Positions 16,684 through 25,784 of a stretch of 64,000 bases of DNA are shown piece by piece (positions within the stretch are counted from its first letter, which is position 1; the number at the start of each line of letters is the position of its first letter). The DNA comes from Paenibacillus sp. HWE-109 (GTDB taxonomy: Bacteria; Bacillota; Bacilli; Paenibacillales; NBRC-103111), in the NCBI RefSeq assembly GCF_022163125.1, contig NZ_CP091881.1, positions 8,326,501 through 8,390,500 of the forward strand, read 5' to 3'. Below the pieces are notes generated by a model that worked only from the letters and a program-made list of their open reading frames with translations, searched no databases and had not been told where the DNA came from. The position numbers were made by a program, and so were the translations under genes.

Positions 16684-16726
16684 AAAAAAAGGTCATGACG
16701 TATGTGTGTAACATACGCATGGCCTT
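16684..16726 (-). terminator. Minus-strand terminator of the 105-residue gene
   Basis: On the minus strand AAGGCCATGCGTATGT pairs with ACATACGTCATGACCTT (one bulge on each side) and runs into seven T (the A-run at 16684-16690 of the plus strand). Confidence 0.85.
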
Positions 16727-16734
16727 CATTTTCA

Positions 16735-17052
16735 TTACCCGCCAAATGCGTCGCGAAACGCATGGTTGAGGGTTGCGAGTTCCACTTGCCAGATGGGGGC
16801 AATTTCGGGTCCGACTTGCGTATCGAACCAGTCCGCGAGCGCCTTGCGGTTGCTGCCGTTGTCGATGATGAAAGGAAGGTTCAGCATGACCTTCTTCACA
16901 TAGAGCTCTTCGGCCTCTTTGATTTGTTCCGGAGATAGCCAGACCTTCAAACGCTTGATTGTGCGATACAATTCCTTGCTGCAAGCTCTGCGGATGCCGC
17001 GTGCACTAGGGAATTGTTGTTTGTGTTTCTCACTCGGCTTGTTGTTAATCAT
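16735..17052 (-). CDS. Small conserved soluble protein of unknown function
   Basis: 105 residues from ATG 17052 (minus), preceded by GAGGGAGTGG at good distance. The body RRACSKELYRTIKRLKVWL, AEELYVKKVMLNLPFIID, NGSNRKALADWFDTQVGPEI is a compact helical domain with no membrane segment. I recall very similar short Bacillus/Paenibacillus proteins that carry an unexplained dehydrogenase label; no dinucleotide-binding motif is visible, so I would not use that name. It lies 93 bases downstream of the MMPL gene on the same strand and ends in a strong terminator, so it may be the last gene of that operon. Confidence 0.75.
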   Translation of the reverse strand: MINNKPSEKHKQQFPSARGIRRACSKELYRTIKRLKVWLSPEQIKEAEELYVKKVMLNLPFIIDNGSNRKALADWFDTQVGPEIAPIWQVELATLNHAFRDAFGG

Positions 17053-17145
17053 GACTGTATCCACTCCCTCTATGCTATTTGTATGCATGGAGAGAGCAGA
17101 GAGCCACTCGAGATAAGAACCTATAGCGCCCAAGTTGGAGGAAAA

Positions 17146-19374
17146 CTAGCGATGGACGGATTTCGTTTGCTCCAGAGAGGTTCGCGGCCCTAGATATGTC
17201 ATAAGAGCAGGGAGCAGCATGCCTCGAACCAGGAAGGTATCGATCAAGACCCCGGCTGCCATGGCGAAGCCGAATAAGATCAATTCTTGCAGAGGTTGAG
17301 TTATCAGCACGCAGAATGTAGCGGCAAGTACGATGCCTGCGGATGAAATGACCCCGCCTGTCAAGGCAACACCGCGCCGCACCGCTTCTCGCCACGGAAA
17401 ATTCTGAGCTTCTTCTTTGATCCGCGACACCAGTATAATGTTGTAATCGACGCCAAGGGCTATGAGGAAGACAAAGGTATAAACGGGCAATCGATAGCTG
17501 ATAGCTTCATAACCAAACCCAAAGTGGAAGACACTCCAGAGGAGCCCCATCGTTGCCGCATAGGAGAGCAGCATGGTAGCCATCATGGTCAGAGCCAATC
17601 GGATGGAACGAGCCTGCCAGACCAGCATAAGCGTAATAAATAGGGTGATCAGCGCAAAAAGCACAACCGTATCTCGTTTATTCATGGTGCGAACATCCAA
17701 TTGATCGGCTGTTTGTCCTGCGAAATGCAGCGTAAACTGCGAAGAATCGAATCCGCTGTCGTGCAGCAGGTTTCCGCTGTTCTCACGTAAATCACGCACT
17801 AGATTCAACGCCTCTTGATCATACGGGTTCACGGTAAGCGTCATTTGGAGTTTGATCGTATGTTTATCCGCAGCGAGCATGGCTACGGCAGTAGGATTAT
17901 TCGCTGTCAGCAGTGCCGAATCCATATTCGGCGTGATCTTGCTGCCCCCGCTATGTTCCTGCAAAGCACGAACCAGAGAGTTCGCTTTATCGATGAAAGG
18001 AGCATCCAGAGTGATCACTCTGTCCGATTTCAAAAGGATCGTGACCGGGGCCAGCTCGCCAGGAGGGAAGCGCTCCTGCAAAATTTCGAAGCCTTGCCGC
18101 GATGAAATATCGCTGGGGAAGGACTTCATCAAGTTGAACGAATAGCGCATGGATAGACCGGAAAGCGATGATACCAGTAAGATGATGACCAAGACAAGCG
18201 CTGTAAAGGCAGGTTTTTTCGTGACATAAGCACTGATTGCGCCCCAGAAACCTTTGGGGTGTTCATCCGTTTGCGTCGTCAGTTGCTTTTTGGGAATCAA
18301 CGGCCAGAAGGCTTTGCGCCCCACGAGTGCAAATACGGCCGGAATTAAGGTTAACCCGCCTAACAAAATGACGACCATGGCAACGGAAAATACGGGTGCG
18401 AAATGGTGATAGGGCTTGAAGACGGCTGTGAATAAAGTGAGCATCGCGATAAGCACGGTACCGCCGCTGAAGAGGATAGGCTCCGCTACTTTGGATAAAG
18501 CGTTGGACATAGCCGTATGTTTGGCGTCAGTTTGCTTCAATTCGGACCGGAAGCGGGCTACGAGAAATAAGCAATAATCGGTGAGTACGGCGAAAAGCAG
18601 AATCATCATGATGGAGAGGGACTGTTTCTCAACGAAGAACCAGCCCATTTTGCCCGCTAATCCCAGCAACCGATCCACAACCTGATAGACCATGCCAGCG
18701 ATCACTAAGGGCAATAAAGCTAATAATGGCGAACGGTAAATAATGATTAGAATGATGAGAATCAGAACGACAGTTGCGAGCATTAAGACGAAGTCAGCTT
18801 TTTTGAAAAGCATGATGGTGTCCGATGAGATGCCCGCAGGCCCTGTGATGTCTAGTATAAGGGAACCTAGTCCCATCGTACTTGCGGTGGTGCGGATTTG
18901 ATCAAGCGTGTCGTAGATTTGTGCGGATTCTAGATTTTTTTGCAGGGAAGCGCTCAGTAGAAGCGTTGTATGATCCGCGGAGAATAAAGAATCCTGCTGC
19001 GCTTGGGGCAACCGATGAAAAGGCACTGCGCCTGTAAGGAAGGCGGGCTTCTGATCCGAATTCAGCCATTCGCTCAGTTTCCCGATCGACGCGCGCTCGG
19101 CGTCTGTTATCGCTTGCTGCCCATGGAAAACGAGCAGAGCCGTTAAACCATCTTGGGTAGGATACTGCTCCTGCATAATTTGCTTGGCTAACGCGGATAA
19201 CGTATCTTCATGGATGCTGCCTTCCCCTCCGCTGAGGGCGACTTCTTTGGATGATGGCGCCAAAGCGCTTAATAGGATAATGATGGCGAGCCAGCTAATC
19301 AAAACAATTTTGACGCCCTTGGAACTGCTGACAAGGCGAGCCCAGTGCTGTAAGAAACGATTCATTAGGTTCAA
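17146..19374 (-). CDS. MMPL/RND-superfamily exporter (YdfJ-like)
   Basis: 742 residues. One N-terminal membrane segment (residues about 22-42), an outside domain to about 185, a five- to six-helix bundle (185-365) containing the family motif SIMMILLFAVLTDYCLFLVARFR with the proton-relay-type Asp, then a second membrane segment, second outside domain and second bundle with the matching IALGVDYNIILVSRIKEEA. This symmetry is standard for MMPL exporters of lipids or lipophilic drugs driven by the proton gradient. It follows the response regulator and kinase genes on the same strand (63-base gap), suggesting an efflux system under two-component control. Confidence 0.9.
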   Translation of the reverse strand: MNLMNRFLQHWARLVSSSKGVKIVLISWLAIIILLSALAPSSKEVALSGGEGSIHEDTLSALAKQIMQEQYPTQDGLTALLVFHGQQAITDAERASIGKLSEWLNSDQKPAFLTGAVPFHRLPQAQQDSLFSADHTTLLLSASLQKNLESAQIYDTLDQIRTTASTMGLGSLILDITGPAGISSDTIMLFKKADFVLMLATVVLILIILIIIYRSPLLALLPLVIAGMVYQVVDRLLGLAGKMGWFFVEKQSLSIMMILLFAVLTDYCLFLVARFRSELKQTDAKHTAMSNALSKVAEPILFSGGTVLIAMLTLFTAVFKPYHHFAPVFSVAMVVILLGGLTLIPAVFALVGRKAFWPLIPKKQLTTQTDEHPKGFWGAISAYVTKKPAFTALVLVIILLVSSLSGLSMRYSFNLMKSFPSDISSRQGFEILQERFPPGELAPVTILLKSDRVITLDAPFIDKANSLVRALQEHSGGSKITPNMDSALLTANNPTAVAMLAADKHTIKLQMTLTVNPYDQEALNLVRDLRENSGNLLHDSGFDSSQFTLHFAGQTADQLDVRTMNKRDTVVLFALITLFITLMLVWQARSIRLALTMMATMLLSYAATMGLLWSVFHFGFGYEAISYRLPVYTFVFLIALGVDYNIILVSRIKEEAQNFPWREAVRRGVALTGGVISSAGIVLAATFCVLITQPLQELILFGFAMAAGVLIDTFLVRGMLLPALMTYLGPRTSLEQTKSVHR

Positions 19375-19437
19375 ACCCCTTTCCTTAACCTCACTAGGAT
19401 TGTAGGAAAGGAATATGAACGGATGATGAATGTTTGG

Positions 19438-20817
19438 TTACAAACGCGGCAGATGGATCGTGAACGTGGTGCCTTGGCCGAGCTCGCTCATCACTTCGAC
19501 GCTTCCTTGGTGAAGCTGAATGATTTTCTGCGCGATCGATAAGCCTAAGCCGCTGCCGGCGTTCGCGCGATTTCTGGCTTTATCCGCTTTATAGAAGCGG
19601 TCGAAGATATGAGCGACTTCTGCCTCCGGAATTCCGATGCCAGAATCATGAATCACAACGACAATCTCGCTTGCCAATTGCTGAATCTCGATGCGCAGCG
19701 TATCACCGGGCTGAGAGAATTTAATCGCATTCGTGATGAAGTTCAGCCACACTTGGTGCAGCAGTTGAGTGTCCGCGGTAATCGTCACTTCGGGCATCGT
19801 GAGCTCAATTGCGATCGACTTCTCCGTCCATTGCCATTCGGTAAGGATGAGAATTTGGCGGATTTGTTCATCCAGGCGATAGGCGCTGCGTTTGACGACA
19901 TGGTTTTCTTTGTCCAATGAGGCGAGAGTCAACAACTGTTTGCTGAGTGAGGACATGCGCTTGCTTTCTTCTAGAATGATCGCCAGATAGCGCTCTTTTT
20001 CTTCTTCTGACGTTTCCTTGTCGAGAATCGATTGTGTAAAGCCTTGGATGGACGTTAAAGGAGACTGAATTTCATGCGAAACATTGCCAACGAATTCCTG
20101 CCGCATATTGTCGAGCTGTTGGAGAGATTGGGCCATGAATGTGAAGTTTCGGGCTAGTTCTCCGATCTCATCCTGCCGCGTGACGTCCATCTTAATCTCA
20201 TAATGCCCGCCAACGATTCGTTGGGTCGCAGTGGTCAGTTTCTTAACGGGCTTAACAATGTACTGGGAGAAAATGATAATGAGCAGAATGCTGAACAGGA
20301 AAGTCAGACCTAACAGGAAGGCCATGAGGATGCGGACACCGCCGATTTGCTGTTCCAGATTCGGGCGCACGAAGAGTGCATAAGGCTTACCTTTCACTTG
20401 AATCGGCACTCCGATACTGTTTCGAATGCTATTTTCAAAAAAGCCGGTCACCATAAGGAAATGGCGCTCCTGTAGCATGCCGCGATACGTTTGTCCATTC
20501 AACACCTGTCGGATTTGCTCGGGGTCCATCGCGGTATGCTTAAACGGAGTTCCGTAGAAGACGCCGTCCATATCGCCATTCACCGTGTACAACTGGAAAC
20601 CCATATTCGCGATATGCGTGAAGTAAGCAGCGGGTTCAAGATCAGGCACTTGTTCATAGAGCGTGCGTATCTCGTTCGTGATCGTCCAAATTTGTTCTTC
20701 GTTCTGTTCTCTTAATTTGGCCACGTAATAATAGTTGGAGAGCAGAAGAGCAAGAAGACTGCTGAACATAGCGATGATAATGAAAGTAGCAACGATGCGA
20801 ATATAAAGTGATTTCAC
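19438..20817 (-). CDS. Membrane sensor histidine kinase
   Basis: 459 residues. Membrane segment 1 at about 8-30, extracytoplasmic sensor to about 160, membrane segment 2 at 165-187, HAMP linker (YIVKPVKKLTTATQRIVGGHYE), HisKA with the H-box GNVSHEIQSPLTSIQGF, and an ATPase domain with N-box NFITNAIKF, G1 DSGIGI and G2 GSGLGLSI. It phosphorylates the response regulator encoded just upstream, whose stop overlaps this start by four bases. Confidence 0.93.
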   Translation of the reverse strand: MKSLYIRIVATFIIIAMFSSLLALLLSNYYYVAKLREQNEEQIWTITNEIRTLYEQVPDLEPAAYFTHIANMGFQLYTVNGDMDGVFYGTPFKHTAMDPEQIRQVLNGQTYRGMLQERHFLMVTGFFENSIRNSIGVPIQVKGKPYALFVRPNLEQQIGGVRILMAFLLGLTFLFSILLIIIFSQYIVKPVKKLTTATQRIVGGHYEIKMDVTRQDEIGELARNFTFMAQSLQQLDNMRQEFVGNVSHEIQSPLTSIQGFTQSILDKETSEEEKERYLAIILEESKRMSSLSKQLLTLASLDKENHVVKRSAYRLDEQIRQILILTEWQWTEKSIAIELTMPEVTITADTQLLHQVWLNFITNAIKFSQPGDTLRIEIQQLASEIVVVIHDSGIGIPEAEVAHIFDRFYKADKARNRANAGSGLGLSIAQKIIQLHQGSVEVMSELGQGTTFTIHLPRL

Positions 20818-21494
20818 CCTTCGGTCACCTCAAGCTTATACCCCAGTCCTCTCACCGTTGTAATGACGAAATCATGCGAAATATCATAAAAGCGCTCGCG
20901 CAAGCGCTTGATATGGACATCAATCGTCCGGTTGTCACCTTCATAATCCGTGCCCCAAAGCATCTGAATCAACTGTTCCCGTGTGAAGATGCGTCCGGGA
21001 TGACTTGCCAACTGTGCAAGCAGTTGAAACTCTTTGAGCGGGAGGAGGAGGGTTTCATCGCCCACGGTCACTTCATAGCTTTTACGATTAATAATGGTTC
21101 GATTCAGTGAAATGATCTCAGAAGATACGAGCTGATAACGCCGCAAAAGGGCGCGCGCCCGGAACAACAATTCTTTGGGTTCGAAAGGCTTGACCATATA
21201 GTCGTCTGTCCCGGACTGAAAGCCTTTCTCCTTATCTTCGAGTTCGCCTTTGGCGGTTAGGAGCATCACAGGAATATCGTAGGTCGAACGAATATCAGAG
21301 CAGAGATCCAAACCATCTTTCAGCGGCATCATCACATCGACAACGGCTAGATGAACTTGTTCGACTTCCAGTATCGCGGAAGCTTGTACCCCGTCACTTG
21401 CTTCAAACACGGTATAGCCTTCCTTCGAAAATAAAAAACGCAGCAGTTCGCGAATATGCGCATCGTCATCGACGACCAGAATATGAGTTTTCAA
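20814..21494 (-). CDS. OmpR-family response regulator
   Basis: 226 residues. A receiver domain begins ILVVDDDAHIRELLRFLFSK with the phospho-acceptor Asp in VDVMMPLKDG and the conserved Lys in MVKPFEPKELLFR; the C-terminal winged-helix contains FTREQLIQMLWGTDYEGDNR and TIDVHIKRLRERF. First gene of the regulator-kinase-MMPL transcription unit on the minus strand. Targets probably include the exporter downstream. Confidence 0.94.
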   Translation of the reverse strand: MKTHILVVDDDAHIRELLRFLFSKEGYTVFEASDGVQASAILEVEQVHLAVVDVMMPLKDGLDLCSDIRSTYDIPVMLLTAKGELEDKEKGFQSGTDDYMVKPFEPKELLFRARALLRRYQLVSSEIISLNRTIINRKSYEVTVGDETLLLPLKEFQLLAQLASHPGRIFTREQLIQMLWGTDYEGDNRTIDVHIKRLRERFYDISHDFVITTVRGLGYKLEVTEG

Positions 21495-21556
21495 GAGGCA
21501 AGCACCTTCTTCTTTTAAAATCTATTGCAAGCAGTGAACTTGGCACCAGTGTAAAC

Positions 21557-21640
21557 GAAAAAAAACCTTATTGCCACTTCTGTTTCACTGAGCCGAGAGA
21601 GAAGATCTCCGGGCAATGGGAATCAGGTGATTAATAAGGT
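21557..21640 (-). terminator. Possible minus-strand terminator or attenuator between the cupredoxin and response regulator genes
   Basis: ACCTTATT at 21565-21572 and its complement AATAAGGT at 21633-21640 are separated by 60 bases; read on the minus strand the second arm is followed by eight T. A smaller GAGA-GATCTTCTC type fold lies in the loop. The long loop makes this less certain than a classical terminator. Confidence 0.4.
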
Positions 21641-21654
21641 TTAATCCATCAAGG

Positions 21655-22101
21655 TTAGTCCACCACAATGTAGCCAATCATCGGACCGCCATGAGCGATA
21701 TCAGCATGTGTCATACAAATGAGACGATACGTGCCTTCCTGATTGGCCGTAAAATGGACAACCGTCTCTTTGCCTTTCTGCACTTCGCCGCTGATGTTCA
21801 GCCCTTCGATGAGAAAAGGATGGCTTTCGCCATTCACACCATAAAGGCTGAGTTTGATCTTCTCGCCTTTTTGGATGACGACTGTGCCAGGATCCCAGCG
21901 ATAGGATTCGATGGTCTTGCCCTCTTTGGTCGTCGATTTGAATTCCCCAACGACCATGTGAATGGTTCGTTCGGAAGTGGTGTCGGCCATAGTGGGTAGA
22001 AGGGTGTCGCGGCTTACGTACAGCCAGCCGACCAGAAGCAGGAGCAGCGCGGCTGCCGCCAGATAGAGATGCTTGCGTTTAACAATCCAAACACGGGACA
22101 T
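21655..22101 (-). CDS. Membrane-anchored cupredoxin-domain protein
   Basis: 148 residues. An N-terminal membrane anchor (residues about 11-29, LYLAAAALLLLLVGWLYV) precedes an extracytoplasmic cupredoxin fold. Probable copper ligands are the His in GESHPFLIEG and the Cys, His and Met in the loop ICMTHADIAHGGPMIGY, an arrangement like type-1 copper or subunit-II-type domains. A role in electron transfer or copper handling outside the cell is likely. CAGGAGGCGG precedes the ATG at 22101. Confidence 0.82.
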   Translation of the reverse strand: MSRVWIVKRKHLYLAAAALLLLLVGWLYVSRDTLLPTMADTTSERTIHMVVGEFKSTTKEGKTIESYRWDPGTVVIQKGEKIKLSLYGVNGESHPFLIEGLNISGEVQKGKETVVHFTANQEGTYRLICMTHADIAHGGPMIGYIVVD

Positions 22102-22175
22102 AGGAATTCCGCCTCCTGTATATACCTACTTGTACATCTTATGCGGAGGCTTGTCAGCGCATGAATCGGATTCGT

Positions 22176-22211
22176 GAACCCGTTACCACCAAGCGGTGGG
22201 GTAACGGGTTC
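22176..22211. other. Strong hairpin spanning the 3' end of the HPP gene
   Basis: GAACCCGTTACC (22176-22187) pairs exactly with GGTAACGGGTTC (22200-22211), with ACC/GGT extending the stem towards an AAGC loop. It includes the last codons of the HPP gene. There is no T-run on the minus strand side, so it may stabilise the mRNA end rather than terminate. Confidence 0.6.
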
Positions 22212-22671
22212 GGGTGGCCCGGTGGTACCCGAGGGCCACAAGCACGAGCAGCATAGCGCCGAGCAGCACCGGCGTCAGCAGGAAGCCCCAGCCCGCGCCC
22301 GTGAGCATCACGAGCAGCGGGTCGGCGCCGGCGGGCGGATGCAGCGTGCGCGTCAGCTGCATGAGCGTGATGGCGGCGCCGACGGCAAGGGCGAGGCTCC
22401 ACGCGTGGACGCCGAAGGCGGTGAGGGCGCAGAGCCCGACGAGCGTGCTCAGCACGTGGCCGCCGATGAGGCTGCGGGGCTGCGCGAGCGGGCTTTGCGG
22501 CAGCGCGAAGGCGATGACGCAGGAGGCGCCGAAGGGCGCCATGAGCAGCGAGGCGTGGGCGACATTGCCGACGAGGCTGCAGAGCAGGATGGCGAGGAAG
22601 CCGCCGATGCCGGGGATGAGCACGGCAAGGGTTGAACGTAGGGATGAACCGGATGATGCAGGTTGATTCAT
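22183..22671 (-). CDS. HPP-family membrane protein
   Basis: 162 residues with four to five membrane segments and the family-defining TLHPPAGADPLLVM motif; SLLMAPFGASCVIAFALPQSP and QPRSLIGGHVLS are also family-typical. Known members include nitrite transporters of chloroplasts and cyanobacteria, but most bacterial ones are uncharacterised. ATG 22671 is chosen over a GTG at 22683 because AGAGGAG overlaps the latter. The gene is unusually GC-rich compared with flanking genes. It is divergent from the LysR gene. Confidence 0.85.
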   Translation of the reverse strand: MNQPASSGSSLRSTLAVLIPGIGGFLAILLCSLVGNVAHASLLMAPFGASCVIAFALPQSPLAQPRSLIGGHVLSTLVGLCALTAFGVHAWSLALAVGAAITLMQLTRTLHPPAGADPLLVMLTGAGWGFLLTPVLLGAMLLVLVALGYHRATRTRYPTAWW

Positions 22672-22797
22672 GGGGTTATGCACTCCTCTTTGCGAATGTT
22701 AACTCAGATGGTATCATGAGATGATGTATTTGAAAAATGAATGAATTCGATGAGTGCCATTTGTATTTGCGATGGGTAAGACGAGGAGGGGATTAGG

Positions 22798-23709
22798 TTG
22801 CTGGAACAGTTGGACGGACGAAGTATGAAAACTTTTATTACCGTGATGGAAGAGAAAAGCTTCAGCAAGGCCGCGCTCAAGCTAGGGTATGTACAATCGA
22901 CCGTGACCATGCATATCCATCAGTTGGAGCAGACAATCGGTCAACCGCTGTTCAGACGTTTGCCAAGGGGCGTGGAATTAACACCCGCAGGCAGAGAAGT
23001 AGCCCCGTATGCTTATCGGTATTTACAGCTTGGAGAATCGCTTCAAGATAAATTAAGCGGCTTGCAGGAGCCCAAGGGCGTGGTTCGCCTCAGAGCGCTC
23101 GAATCGTTCTGTGTGCCGCATATTCCGCGGCTGCTGCCGTCTTTTTTTGAACAGTATCCGCTGATTCAGCTGCAGCTGGAGAATGGCTTCCACCGCGACA
23201 TCACCCAAGATGTATCCGCGTATCGGATTGACCTGGGGATTGTTCCACGCGATCCGGAATCCCGCCAGCTAACCTTCATCCCGTTAATTCGGGATGAATT
23301 GATTTGGGTGGGGGCGCCGGCCCTCGTCCAACGAATAGAGCTTGAAGGTTGGGAAGCGGTAGCGAATACCCAAGTCATCGGATTTGGAGGCCGCTGCGTG
23401 TATCAAACGATGGCAGCTCAGTTTCTGGCTGACCAAGGGCAATCGGCCTTCGCACCGATGGAATTTGAAAGCTCCGCCATGATTAAACAAACCCTTATGG
23501 TGGGTATGGGGCTAGCGTTGATGCCTTTATCGGCTGTTACGGAGGAACTGCAAACGGGTAAGCTTAAAAGGATGCCCCAAGAGAAAACAATTCCTCTGGA
23601 GCACGGGCTTATTTACCGCGCAGGCAAGGAATTAAGTCCGGCTGTGAATGCCTGCAAGGAGCATCTCATTTCTTGCTTTTCAGGACGCGAATTGCGTGTA
23701 AGTGGTTGA
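22798..23709 (+). CDS. LysR-family transcriptional regulator
   Basis: 303 residues starting at TTG 22798, justified by GAGGAGGGG at 22783-22791. The N-terminal winged helix (MKTFITVMEEKSFSKAALKL, then QSTVTMHIHQLEQTIGQPLF) is followed by the effector-binding domain ending near residue 290. Divergent placement makes the HPP gene the likeliest target; DedA downstream has its own promoter candidate. The ligand is not evident. Confidence 0.92.
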   Translation: MLEQLDGRSMKTFITVMEEKSFSKAALKLGYVQSTVTMHIHQLEQTIGQPLFRRLPRGVELTPAGREVAPYAYRYLQLGESLQDKLSGLQEPKGVVRLRALESFCVPHIPRLLPSFFEQYPLIQLQLENGFHRDITQDVSAYRIDLGIVPRDPESRQLTFIPLIRDELIWVGAPALVQRIELEGWEAVANTQVIGFGGRCVYQTMAAQFLADQGQSAFAPMEFESSAMIKQTLMVGMGLALMPLSAVTEELQTGKLKRMPQEKTIPLEHGLIYRAGKELSPAVNACKEHLISCFSGRELRVSG

Positions 23710-23732
23710 CAGGAGCCTGTCTGTGATAGAAT
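23706..23732 (+). promoter_or_regulatory. Possible promoter of the DedA gene
   Basis: A consensus TTGACA (23706-23711) overlapping the LysR stop codon is followed at a short 15-base spacing by TAGAAT (23727-23732). The spacing is suboptimal. Confidence 0.3.
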
Positions 23733-23780
23733 GTTGGGTAGATTTAGAAACGGTACATTAATGTGGGAAGAGGGTTAGGG

Positions 23781-24383
23781 ATGGGTGAATTGATTCATAG
23801 TGTTTTGGTGTACTTGGAAGGACTCGGGTACTGGGGAATTTTCCTTGGCCTTATGTTGGAAGTCATTCCGAACGAGCTGCTTCTGGCTTATGCCGGTTAT
23901 CTGGTTTCCAAAGGAGAGATTAACTTCATCGGCGCTATTATCTGTGCCGTTGTCGGGGGTACTTTAGCCCAAGTCGTGCTCTATTGGATTGGTCGCTATG
24001 GAGGCCGACCGTTCTTGGAAAAGTACGGCAAATATTTGCTGATCAGCAAGCATCATATTGATGTGGCAGAGAATTGGTTCAACCGGTATGGAACCGGCAT
24101 GATTTTCACAGCCAGATTTATTCCGATCGTACGTCATGCGATATCGCTTCCGGGCGGTATGGCGAAGATGCCTTTGGGTAAATTTACGCTGTACACGGCT
24201 TTAGCACTGATTCCTTATTCTTTCCTCTACGTATTTTTAGGGATGAAACTCAAAGATAATTGGGAAACGATCGACGAGATTGCCGGGCCGTATATTAAAC
24301 CATTAATTATAGCTGCTATTGTGTTAACTGTTTTATATGTCGGTTATCAGTTTTATTTGAAGCGCAAAGGGAAGTCTGCCTAA
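23781..24383 (+). CDS. DedA-family membrane protein
   Basis: 200 residues from ATG 23781 after GGAAGAGGG. The DedA (SNARE-associated) domain shows EVIPNELLLAYAGYLVSKGE, the glycine-rich GAIICAVVGGTLAQVVLYWIG and the highly conserved FTARFIPIVRHAISLPGGMAKM. Four to five membrane segments. DedA proteins are now seen as lipid-carrier flippases (undecaprenyl phosphate, phosphatidylethanolamine) that need the proton gradient; which lipid applies here is unknown. Confidence 0.92.
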   Translation: MGELIHSVLVYLEGLGYWGIFLGLMLEVIPNELLLAYAGYLVSKGEINFIGAIICAVVGGTLAQVVLYWIGRYGGRPFLEKYGKYLLISKHHIDVAENWFNRYGTGMIFTARFIPIVRHAISLPGGMAKMPLGKFTLYTALALIPYSFLYVFLGMKLKDNWETIDEIAGPYIKPLIIAAIVLTVLYVGYQFYLKRKGKSA

Positions 24384-24395
24384 GTGTGAGTTGAT

Positions 24396-24424
24396 TTGGC
24401 GCTTTCGGTTCTATTTGTTACAAT
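24396..24424 (+). promoter_or_regulatory. Probable promoter of the thioredoxin-like gene
   Basis: TTGGCG (24396-24401) and TACAAT (24419-24424) with 17-base spacing, 41 bases before the ATG. Confidence 0.5.
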
Positions 24425-24464
24425 AAAAAAGGAAGAATCACGATCATAGGAGGATGAGTAGCGA

Positions 24465-25031
24465 ATGAGTACGAATCTCGCAAGTAAATTGCGCACGGGC
24501 TTGAAGCCGCAACAATTCATTGATGGCATGGAAAAAAATCAAGAGCAATTTTTGGCTTATTACAATGGATTTGAATGGGAAAGCGAAGATGATAAGGAAT
24601 ATTTCGATTCCTTGAACAATCGCGATGATTTGCGCTGCCTCATTGTTGCTGCAGAATGGTGCGGCGACGTTGTTCGCAATGTGCCTGTCGTCTTCAAAGC
24701 GCTGGAAAACAGCGGTGTTCCGGTTGAAGTTCTGATCATTGAGCAAAACTATGATGTGATTGACCAGTTCCTGACAGGTGGCGGCCGGGCGATTCCAATC
24801 GTTGTGTTTGTGGATACAGGCGGTTTCGTTCTTGGGCACTGGGGACCGCGTCCAGCCAAAGTACAAGCGGTTATGAACCAATTCAAAAAAGAAAATCCAG
24901 ATCGCGAAGCTGCAGATTATAACGAAAAAATTCAAGTAGCCAGAGCCGAAATGGGCCGTCAATATGGCGAAGGTAACGGATACCATGCTGTTATTGTGAA
25001 GGAACTTCGTGATTTAATCGAGTCGTTCTAA
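24465..25031 (+). CDS. Thioredoxin-family protein with a single active-site cysteine
   Basis: 188 residues, AGGAGG upstream of ATG 24465. The fold is thioredoxin-like (RCLIVAAEWCGDVVRNVPVV and the cis-Pro loop GGRAIPIVVFVDTGG). The usual CxxC is reduced to WCGDV: the second cysteine is missing, so classical disulfide reduction is unlikely; related Firmicutes proteins show the same pattern. Cytosolic. The next gene, an MBL-fold hydrolase, starts 9 bases after the stop, so they are one operon, and a link to thiol chemistry is possible. Confidence 0.85.
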   Translation: MSTNLASKLRTGLKPQQFIDGMEKNQEQFLAYYNGFEWESEDDKEYFDSLNNRDDLRCLIVAAEWCGDVVRNVPVVFKALENSGVPVEVLIIEQNYDVIDQFLTGGGRAIPIVVFVDTGGFVLGHWGPRPAKVQAVMNQFKKENPDREAADYNEKIQVARAEMGRQYGEGNGYHAVIVKELRDLIESF

Positions 25032-25040
25032 GGGGAAGCT

Positions 25041-25664
25041 ATGATTAATATTGAATCATTTGTATTAGGTCCGGTTGGCACGAATGCTTATCTGCTATCG
25101 GATTCAGAAACGAAAAAAGGCATCATTATTGATCCAGGAATGAATCCCAAATCACTGATCAAACGCATTGCTGATTTGGATATCGTAGCCATTCTCCTGA
25201 CGCATGCGCATTTCGACCACATTGGCGGTGTGGATGAGATTCGCAAGCTGAAGAAGTGCCCCGTTTATATTCATGATTTGGAAGCCGATTGGCTGATGAA
25301 TCCGAAGAAAAACGGTTCCGCACGCTGGCCCGAGCTCGGGGTTCTGATCGAAACGGATCCCGCGGAATTCGCGCTGGACGAAGGACAAACGCTTGAATTC
25401 CTCGGCATTAAGCTCAAGGTATTCCATACCCCCGGCCATTCACCTGGCAGTGTCAGCTTCTTGTACGACAAGCATTTATTCGGCGGGGATGTGCTGTTTA
25501 AGCTGTCGGTTGGCCGGACGGATCTTCCAGGCGGCGATAATAACACGCTGCTTGATTCGATCCAGGATAAGCTGTTTTTGCTGGATGATGACGTCGTTGT
25601 GTATCCAGGCCATGGCGCCAAAACGACGATTGGTTTCGAACGAGAGAACAATCCATATGTGTAA
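25041..25664 (+). CDS. Metallo-beta-lactamase-fold hydrolase (glyoxalase II-like)
   Basis: 207 residues. Zinc-binding motif THAHFDHIGG is complete, with later ligands in HTPGHSPGSVS, GGDVLF and the terminal YPGHGAKT. The N-terminus NAYLLSDSETKKGIIIDPG is typical of the YqgX/GloB-like hydroxyacyl-glutathione-hydrolase type; in Firmicutes the true substrate is probably a bacillithiol or other thioester, which is an inference. Coupled to the thioredoxin-like gene and followed by a strong terminator. Confidence 0.9.
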   Translation: MINIESFVLGPVGTNAYLLSDSETKKGIIIDPGMNPKSLIKRIADLDIVAILLTHAHFDHIGGVDEIRKLKKCPVYIHDLEADWLMNPKKNGSARWPELGVLIETDPAEFALDEGQTLEFLGIKLKVFHTPGHSPGSVSFLYDKHLFGGDVLFKLSVGRTDLPGGDNNTLLDSIQDKLFLLDDDVVVYPGHGAKTTIGFERENNPYV

Positions 25665-25671
25665 CGGAGTG

Positions 25672-25700
25672 GACTGCCCCTATGGGGGCGGTCTTTTTTT
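25672..25700 (+). terminator. Rho-independent terminator
   Basis: GACTGCCCC-TAT-GGGGGCGGTC followed by seven T. Confidence 0.95.
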
Positions 25701-25784
25701 GCGTGGATTTAAGAGGTTCTCCCTTTTTAGTTGACATCCACCGCAGATCGCTTTGCTTTAGAGGTTTTTGGTCATGAGTGGCAT

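Noticed and set aside
22154..22666. Long open frames on both strands opposite the HPP gene
   Set aside because: High GC suppresses stop codons; only the minus-strand frame with the HPPAGADPL motif and an RBS is credible.
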